DNA of 49,170 nt from IMG/VR virus record IMGVR_UViG_3300020207_000042, positions 1 through 49,170 of that record; one strand, 5' to 3'. Positions 44,444 to 49,170 of this stretch are shown here, piece by piece. The notes beneath the pieces are model-generated. The model was not told where the DNA came from and made no database searches. It was given only the letters and a program-made list of their open reading frames with translations. Source of the stretch: a virus. The position numbers were made by a program, and so were the translations under genes. The stretch's first letter is position 1, and each line of letters begins with the position of its first letter.

Positions 44444-44698
44444 TTGTTTTAACATTACTTCAATTTTTTCTTTAACTTTGAACAAATTGTGTTTTGTGTC
44501 TATTAATTGACGCGGACTAATAATGCCTCCGCTACTTGATTGATGTCCTACATCTATTTCATTAGATAGTTCCTCAAACGTTTTTATATAATTGACTAGT
44601 TTGAGTTTAACTTTTTCATCTTCTATTATAAGTGTAGCATTCTTATAACGCTTTAAATCATTAGTCCATTTTTCTGACTTTGTTAATCGTGGAAACAT
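44432..44698 (-). CDS. Small hypothetical helical protein (88 aa)
   Basis: This is the last gene of the minus-strand operon, 3 bases after the cupin-like gene stop, and it overlaps the convergent fibre gene by 12 bases at its end. The protein is charged and mostly helical (SEKWTNDLKRYKNATLIIED at the start, KVKEKIEVMLKQL at the end) with a Gly/Ser turn in the middle. No Cys or membrane segment. It has no recognised family. The tight operon spacing supports it being a real gene. Confidence 0.6.
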   Translation of the reverse strand: MFPRLTKSEKWTNDLKRYKNATLIIEDEKVKLKLVNYIKTFEELSNEIDVGHQSSSGGIISPRQLIDTKHNLFKVKEKIEVMLKQLDN

Positions 44699-44701
44699 GT
44701 T

Positions 44702-45061
44702 TCACCCTACGTTTTTACCAGGAAGCACTATAAACTTATCTTTTTCAAACTCACCATTGCTTGATTCTGTAATCGACGAATCGTCTTTTATAGATTCAAG
44801 ACAACACGGCATTAGGGGAGGAACATGATGAATTTGCCCTTCGCCTATAACTGTTTCAAAAAGTTTTCCTGTATCAGTATCAATCCAACGCAATTTAAAA
44901 TTGCCTGTATTTACAAACCAAGTTTTTTCTTTTTTTACGTTAAAGAAAAAGTCTGTAATACTTCCTACTTTTTCAAATGCTAATATTTTTGTACAATAAT
45001 CATTTGTTCTTGCTATTGTAAGTTCATGTCCCCATGATTGTTTTGATACGTCACTACTCAT
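44702..45061 (-). CDS. Cupin-like protein lacking usual metal histidines (119 aa)
   Basis: The strand pattern WGHELTIARTNDYCTKILAF, then DFFFNVKKEKTWFVNTGNFK, then GEGQIHHVPPLMPCCLESI resembles a single-domain cupin of the phosphomannose-isomerase type (ManA-like), which phages often encode. At the places where metal-binding His residues are expected (before KKEKTW and after PPLMP) I see Phe/Asn and Cys instead. It may therefore be non-catalytic, a sugar-binding or structural cupin, or I may have the register wrong. It overlaps the upstream Nudix gene by 8 bases. Confidence 0.55.
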   Translation of the reverse strand: MSSDVSKQSWGHELTIARTNDYCTKILAFEKVGSITDFFFNVKKEKTWFVNTGNFKLRWIDTDTGKLFETVIGEGQIHHVPPLMPCCLESIKDDSSITESSNGEFEKDKFIVLPGKNVG

Positions 45062-45494
45062 TGTCTTCCATTACCTTTAGTACTTCTGTTATTGTTGATA
45101 ATTTTCCTTGTATTGTTTTGTTCTGTAGTGTATTTCTTAACCCGTGGTGTAGTGGCTTAGGCCATTGTCCAATTGATACCCAAGCATATCCATCATGCTC
45201 TTTATTTAATTGGGGGATGAATTCTTCATTTATAACTATTAGATAGGTATGAAATGAAAACCTATTATCGTTACTTACAAAACTTTCTAAAGGAATTACT
45301 TTCTTGAAATCTACATTACCAATTTCTTCGTAAATTTCTCTTTTTAATCCTTCCCAAGGAGTCTCTTTATTTTCATTTGTTCCGCCAACTAATCCCCAAG
45401 AGATATTAGACTTAGGACCAGTCCTATGTAGGAATAAAAATCTTTTTGTATTTAGGGAGTAGAATAATGCTCCACTACAAACAATATCGCTCAT
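45054..45494 (-). CDS. Nudix hydrolase (146 aa)
   Basis: The full Nudix box G-x5-E-x7-RE-I-x-EE-x-G is present (GTNENKETPWEGLKREIYEE, followed by IG). Nudix enzymes hydrolyse nucleoside diphosphates linked to another group, using Mg2+ held by the box glutamates. The N-terminus VCSGALFYSLNTKRFLFLHR and WGLVGGTNE just before the box are typical of the fold; HDGYAWVSIGQWP matches the usual downstream specificity segment. It lies 8 bases after the gp15-like gene in a minus-strand operon and overlaps the cupin-like gene. T4 itself encodes a Nudix enzyme (NudE), but elsewhere in its genome. Substrate cannot be predicted. Confidence 0.9.
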   Translation of the reverse strand: MSDIVCSGALFYSLNTKRFLFLHRTGPKSNISWGLVGGTNENKETPWEGLKREIYEEIGNVDFKKVIPLESFVSNDNRFSFHTYLIVINEEFIPQLNKEHDGYAWVSIGQWPKPLHHGLRNTLQNKTIQGKLSTITEVLKVMEDNE

Positions 45495-45502
45495 ACTAGT
45501 AG

Positions 45503-47029
45503 TTATGCATCTAGTAGTATGTTCCAGGTCCCTCCTGAGTATTCACCTTCATAGCTCTTAATCCAAAACTCGCCGTTCCATTTATATTGTGTGCCGGTAT
45601 TTAGATTGCTTATGTATGTTGCAGGTGAATCAGTGCTTCCATCGTTTGCACCAGAAGCATCAAACACTACATGCCATTTAGAGCCGTCCCATTCAACAAT
45701 ATCGTTTTCATTTGCTGTAAAATCTGAACCGTCAGTATTTTTCCAAGCATCTGGTCCATCTACATTTTCTGAATTTCCTATATCTCCAAGTATGAGTAAC
45801 CTAATACCTGCTCCCTTTACATCAGTAGGATTAAATCTTAAAGGATCAATAATGTAATCTACACTTGTATAACTATTTGGATTTCTAGCAGGACCTTCAA
45901 TAATAGTATCATCTGGTAATGAATCGCTGTCGAAATTAATTACAATTTTTGTTTCGTCCATAGGATTAATAGTAAATGTTCCTGTAATATAATTTCCATT
46001 ACTATCTACCATAAGTAGTATTCTGCTTACATCTGCTTTATATGTGCCAGGGTAGGCTTCAACTAGTTCTCTCCAATTTACTTCGCCTATCTTATTACGC
46101 CACACTAATTGTGCTACATCATCAACTACACTTAAACCATAATTTTGATAGGTACTACTAATACTTGTTTTATCAAACAATCTCTTTGTATTAAAGTCCA
46201 TATTTCCGTCACCTTGATTTGGAAATGCACCGTCATCAACATTGTATGTGCTTCCGTCATCTTCGGTGTCTATTGGACCTGTATTAACTCTTGTAACAAA
46301 TACAGGTTCAGTACCATCAATTTGTCCTGCTATTGTAGCACCTAAGTTAATATCCCCTGTTTGTTCATTGAATATGTTAGATATAATACTTGTAGTTACT
46401 CCTAAGCGTTTTACCTTTGCAGGCGGTGTTAAGTATATTGGGGTACTAAATTGTATACTAGCAACATCAATTTCACTATCAACTCCTATAGGTATAGAAC
46501 GTGATGAAAAAGTTATACCTTCTATGTTTACTACAGTTAAACTAGTCCAATCTAGATAGTTATCTGTAGTTTGTATTTCAAAACTAGGATTAAACAAAAC
46601 TAATATTTGCTCTAATATTTGTAATTTTTGTTCTGTGTTTGTAGCCCAAAGATCAGCACTTACTTTTAATGTATATGGAGCAGGCATATGTCGTTCTACA
46701 GTGTAGTTTTTACCTTGTGTACTAAGATATTGTCCAGTTGCTTCGTCAAAAGTGCGTTCACGTATGTGACGCTTACTTATTAAACTAGAATCGGCTGTGC
46801 GATCTCTGTCCATTTCAAGACCAGTAATGTAAACAGACATTCTTGGTGCTGTTGGAATCTTGTTTTCGCTGTTGTCTCGTATTATATTAGCAACTTGTCT
46901 AGTCATATCTCCGTACATAACTGGAACTTGCTTTTCATTTCCGTGTGCATCTTGCACATTGAAATTACTCAACATTCTTACTAGTTGAGTTACATACCTT
47001 CTTATCTGTGCATCATAAAAAAATTGCAT
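45503..47029 (-). CDS. 15: Tail terminator / proximal sheath stabiliser, T4 gp15-like, with long C-terminal extension
   Basis: In T4, gp15 caps the finished tail tube and sheath and joins the tail to the head neck. The first ~220 residues match its pattern: MQFFYDAQIRRYVTQLVRML against the T4 start with YFYNSSFRRYATLM, an internal PAPYTLKVSADLWATNTEQK block followed by LQILEQILVLFNPSFE, and IDVASIQFSTPIYLTPP. At 508 residues it is nearly twice the T4 protein. The extra C-terminal half holds Asp-rich beta modules including VEWDGSKWHVVF and YKWNGEFWIKS, like those in the fibre proteins. The start overlaps the stop of the gp14-like gene by one base. Confidence 0.75.
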   Translation of the reverse strand: MQFFYDAQIRRYVTQLVRMLSNFNVQDAHGNEKQVPVMYGDMTRQVANIIRDNSENKIPTAPRMSVYITGLEMDRDRTADSSLISKRHIRERTFDEATGQYLSTQGKNYTVERHMPAPYTLKVSADLWATNTEQKLQILEQILVLFNPSFEIQTTDNYLDWTSLTVVNIEGITFSSRSIPIGVDSEIDVASIQFSTPIYLTPPAKVKRLGVTTSIISNIFNEQTGDINLGATIAGQIDGTEPVFVTRVNTGPIDTEDDGSTYNVDDGAFPNQGDGNMDFNTKRLFDKTSISSTYQNYGLSVVDDVAQLVWRNKIGEVNWRELVEAYPGTYKADVSRILLMVDSNGNYITGTFTINPMDETKIVINFDSDSLPDDTIIEGPARNPNSYTSVDYIIDPLRFNPTDVKGAGIRLLILGDIGNSENVDGPDAWKNTDGSDFTANENDIVEWDGSKWHVVFDASGANDGSTDSPATYISNLNTGTQYKWNGEFWIKSYEGEYSGGTWNILLDA

Positions 47030-48258
47030 TACGTATTATCCGGTTTTGGTCTAAGTGCTTTAGAAAGTGCTTGTCTTTCTGTAATTGTTTCTCCACCAAT
47101 TTCATTTGTATTGGTATTATTAATAAATGTTCCGATTTGAGTTTTTCTATCGTTAGTATTAGTCATTGTCATTCTAATATTATCCTGTACCTTTAACCAC
47201 CTAGTACCATCAAATTTAAACAATCTATTAGGTAAAAAATCTGTACGTAAAAAGTAATCACCTGTTTCGTTTATAGCAGGAAAACTTGTTCCACTTCCGA
47301 ATGCTGCTCCATTAGGTGGTTGACCGTCTTCTACTAGATAACCTGCATACCCACTTCTACTAGGTTTACCTGCGCCTGGGTCGTCTAAAGTAGTTACACT
47401 TGTTCTACCAGTATCGTCTGTAGTAATAGTATAATAATGGCTAGTATCATATCCTGATTTTTCTGCGTCAGCTTCTGCTTCGCTTAAAACAGCATCATTA
47501 ATTGCCTTTTCTTTATCATAAGTGCTTAGTAAATCTCTCAAAGTGTTTTCTGTATATTCAGACCAGTTAAAAACATCTGTAGGTGTATTTCCTGATGTTT
47601 GAGCTGTTGCTTGATAAAGTTTTCCTTTATATTTTACAACTTGTCCTATCTCATAAGTAACAGTTGAACTGTAATCACCCATAAAGATATCTTCATCTTC
47701 CGGTACTTCTAAAATATCGTTAAACTCTTGTGAATCAACAATCTGTTTTAATTTAACTCTATATAAGTGAGGATACCAAGTAGGTGAAAATCCTTCTGCC
47801 GCTCTGTTTACATCTTCAACAACATAATATCTTTTAAGACTAGTTGCAAAATCGTTTTCAGCATACTCATCTTTTAAATGCGGGAGTTCTATAACATCAC
47901 CGCTCATAATCTTCCTTCCTAGCGTTTTTACACTAGAAGTAATATGTATGGTCATAAACAATGTATCATTAGATAAGAATAAACCAAATTGGCTTAGATC
48001 GAAATCAATGTCTTGAACGTTGTATATACCCCGTATAGTATAGATATCTGGATCATACTTTCTGTCTCTGTTTTCTAAGAACAGTAAATCTTGTATTTGG
48101 GTATTATCTTTGACTACTTCACCGTCGTCTGTTCCGACATACTTGTGTATATTAACATCAGTACCGCCGACTGTAAACATTTCATAGATCCTTTGATCCA
48201 TAAATTTGTAGTCATTTCCCTTTTCTGGTTTATATAATGATAGTCTTGGCATATACAT
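47029..48258 (-). CDS. 14: Neck protein, T4 gp14-like (cyanophage type)
   Basis: The protein matches the pattern I know for gp14 of marine T4-like phages: MPRLSLYKPEKGNDYKFMDQ, VGGTDVNIHKYVG, IQDLLFLENRDRKYD, LSQFGLFLS, GRKIMSGDVIELPHLKDEY and SPTWYPHLYRVKLKQIVD. With gp13 it forms the neck linking head and tail. The C-terminal half adds a CBM5/12-like module (VTYEIGQVVKYKGKLYQA) and NRLFKFDGTRWLKVQDN. The first Met (48258) overlaps a GATAAATA element; the third residue is also Met (48252) and may be the real start. It is the first gene of the minus-strand operon, divergent from the gp13-like gene. Confidence 0.65.
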   Translation of the reverse strand: MYMPRLSLYKPEKGNDYKFMDQRIYEMFTVGGTDVNIHKYVGTDDGEVVKDNTQIQDLLFLENRDRKYDPDIYTIRGIYNVQDIDFDLSQFGLFLSNDTLFMTIHITSSVKTLGRKIMSGDVIELPHLKDEYAENDFATSLKRYYVVEDVNRAAEGFSPTWYPHLYRVKLKQIVDSQEFNDILEVPEDEDIFMGDYSSTVTYEIGQVVKYKGKLYQATAQTSGNTPTDVFNWSEYTENTLRDLLSTYDKEKAINDAVLSEAEADAEKSGYDTSHYYTITTDDTGRTSVTTLDDPGAGKPSRSGYAGYLVEDGQPPNGAAFGSGTSFPAINETGDYFLRTDFLPNRLFKFDGTRWLKVQDNIRMTMTNTNDRKTQIGTFINNTNTNEIGGETITERQALSKALRPKPDNT

Positions 48259-48265
48259 ATTTATC
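48258..48265 (-). promoter_or_regulatory. Candidate minus-strand late promoter (GATAAATA) overlapping the gp14 start
   Basis: On the minus strand GATAAATA reads from 48265 to 48258, and its last A is the A of the first ATG of the gp14-like gene. T4 spacing would place +1 at 48252, exactly on the second ATG, giving a leaderless message. It forms a near-palindrome with the plus-strand promoter next to it. Confidence 0.4.
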
Positions 48266-48270
48266 GATAC

Positions 48271-48278
48271 GATAAATA
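48271..48278 (+). promoter_or_regulatory. T4-type late promoter (GATAAATA) for the gp13-like gene
   Basis: CGATAAATACTATT (48270-48283) is identical to the promoter at 5897-5910. Predicted +1 near 48284 gives a message starting GGAG, which would itself be the ribosome-binding site, with ATG at 48299 (15-nt leader). Confidence 0.65.
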
Positions 48279-48298
48279 CTATTGGAGAACAAGATAAT

Positions 48299-49063
48299 AT
48301 GGCAACTAGTTTAGCAACACAAAAACAGGAAATATTTGACTATGTTAACGCCTTTTTAGGTGGCGGCATGGTTGATGTAGAATTAGATCCTATACACTAC
48401 GAATCTGCTCTAACAAAAGCATTAACAAAGTATAGGCAGAGAACAGATCACGCTGTAGAAGAATCTTACTTGTTTTTGACACTAATTGAAGATCAAAATG
48501 AGTACATATTACCTAGCGAAGTTATCGAAGTAAGAAAACTATTCCGTAGAAGTATTGGATCTAGAACAGGCAACGGCGGAGGCGGCTCTCTATTTGAACC
48601 TTTTAACTTAGCATTTACTAACACATATCTTTTAAGTGGATCAACTCAAATGGGAGGATTAGCAACTTATGATATGTTTGCAGGATATCAAGAACTAGTA
48701 GGGCGTATGTTTGGGTCATTTATAGAATTTAAATGGAACACAACTACAAAGAAACTTACAGTATTACAACAACCTAGAGCTGACGAAGAAGTTTTAATCT
48801 ATGCTTACAACTATAGACCTGATAATCAATTATTTGAAGATTATCTAGCAAAGCAATGGATTAAAGATTACACACTAGCAGGTTGCAAATACATGCTAGG
48901 AGAAGCTCGTAGTAAATTTGCTACTGTTGCTGGACCACAAGGCGGCACAAGTCTTAACGGTGACACACTAAAAGCTGAAGCTCAAGCAGATATGGAGAAA
49001 CTAGAACAAGAGTTATCTCTACAAGTTGCTGGCGGCGTTGGCTACAGTTTCTTAATTGGCTAA
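48299..49063 (+). CDS. 13: Neck protein, T4 gp13-like (cyanophage type)
   Basis: This 254-residue protein matches my memory of gp13 of marine T4-like phages: QKQEIFDYVNAFLGGGMVDV, ELDPIHYESALTKALTKYRQ, EDQNEYILPSEVIEVRKLF, RRSIGSRTGNGGGGSLFEPF, AGCKYMLGEARSKF and GPQGGTSLNGDTLKAEAQAD. gp13 binds the portal ring and with gp14 completes the head for tail attachment. T4 gp13 is somewhat longer (about 309 aa). The gene is transcribed away from the gp14/gp15-like genes. The start has GGAG 12 bases upstream. Confidence 0.65.
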   Translation: MATSLATQKQEIFDYVNAFLGGGMVDVELDPIHYESALTKALTKYRQRTDHAVEESYLFLTLIEDQNEYILPSEVIEVRKLFRRSIGSRTGNGGGGSLFEPFNLAFTNTYLLSGSTQMGGLATYDMFAGYQELVGRMFGSFIEFKWNTTTKKLTVLQQPRADEEVLIYAYNYRPDNQLFEDYLAKQWIKDYTLAGCKYMLGEARSKFATVAGPQGGTSLNGDTLKAEAQADMEKLEQELSLQVAGGVGYSFLIG

Positions 49064-49085
49064 TGTTAACGCTATAATATAAGTC

Positions 49086-49101
49086 TACTGTAAATACAGT
49101 A
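49086..49101 (+). promoter_or_regulatory. Inverted repeat around TAAATAC before the last gene
   Basis: TACTGT (49086-49091) and ACAGTA (49096-49101) flank AAAT. The centre, TGTAAATAC, resembles the late-promoter core and the arms recall the CTACAG/CTGTAG arms at 38103-38124. A TATAAT lies upstream at 49073-49078 without a clear -35. Either could drive the gene at 49101. Confidence 0.35.
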
Positions 49102-49170
49102 TGACATACTTCCAACTTAAAGAAGCAAATCGTTTGTATTGGATTGTAAAAGGTCAACTCATCCCTGAAT
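49101..49170 (+). CDS. Start of a gene running off the window (23 codons)
   Basis: ATG 49101 opens a frame with no stop to the window end, encoding MTYFQLKEANRLYWIVKGQL. No Shine-Dalgarno sequence precedes it and the ATG touches an inverted repeat, so the true start may lie further on. The predicted opening is a charged helix followed by hydrophobic residues; it is too short to assign to a family. Confidence 0.4.
   Translation, partial: MTYFQLKEANRLYWIVKGQLIPE

Noticed and set aside
46145-47196. Plus-strand open frames opposite the gp15- and gp14-like genes
   Set aside because: They are antisense to genes recognised by family motifs and lack ribosome-binding sites and plausible composition.
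1-49170. CRISPR array, tRNA genes, insertion sequence or integrase
   Set aside because: No direct-repeat/spacer array, cloverleaf, transposase or recombinase motif was found. The only repeats are in-frame protein repeats.

Overview
The window looks like part of the late (virion) region of a large marine T4-like myovirus, of the cyanophage/pelagiphage type. It is AT-rich and almost fully coding, with overlapping start and stop codons. It carries recognisable homologues of T4 neck and tail-terminator proteins (gp13, gp14, gp15) and has T4-type late promoters (RATAAATAC-like) about 20 nt upstream of several start codons. The host (picocyanobacterium, SAR11 or other) cannot be decided from this sequence. 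I see no photosynthesis genes, tRNAs, integrase, IS element or CRISPR array.

Layout. (1) 1-31597: a plus-strand block of fibre or adhesin-like structural genes. It opens with the 3' end of one structural gene. Two giant paralogues follow (1846 and 1884 aa, with a beta-helix core plus dozens of copies of a ~28-aa repeat), then two small proteins. A second pair of giant paralogues comes next (2000 and 2337 aa, with carbohydrate-binding-like modules, a beta-helix, helical modules and beta-propeller repeats). The block continues with a small protein, an S74-type chaperone-tipped protein, a LamG-like lectin, a glycine-rich adhesin and its relative without the glycine-rich part, and a coiled-coil protein. 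(2) 31578-32111 is one more hypothetical gene, closed by a strong intrinsic terminator. (3) 32188-38101: a tightly overlapping accessory operon. It encodes a U32-like Fe-S/methyltransferase fusion, a flavin-dependent halogenase, a 2OG-Fe(II) oxygenase-like protein, two paralogous proteins that I tentatively place in DUF6065, and two small unknowns. (4) 38138-44443: a second plus-strand structural or adhesin block opened by a late promoter. It holds two fibre-like proteins with cupredoxin-like domains, an FG-GAP-like beta-propeller and a subtilisin-family protease. (5) 44432-48258: a minus-strand operon reading gp14, gp15, Nudix hydrolase, cupin-like protein, small protein. (6) 48299-end: plus-strand gp13-like neck gene, then the first codons of another gene.

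How the genes may work together: most of the window encodes the host-contact surface of the virion, built by shuffling a small set of modules that recur in many of the proteins. Set inside this block is a compact set of redox/modification enzymes (halogenase, oxygenase, Fe-S/methyltransferase). Their substrate is unknown. The most unusual features are that enzyme cassette, three structural proteins with a complete type-1-copper-like ligand set, and a compact pseudoknotted leader RNA placed exactly at the predicted start of a late transcript in front of the second giant gene.
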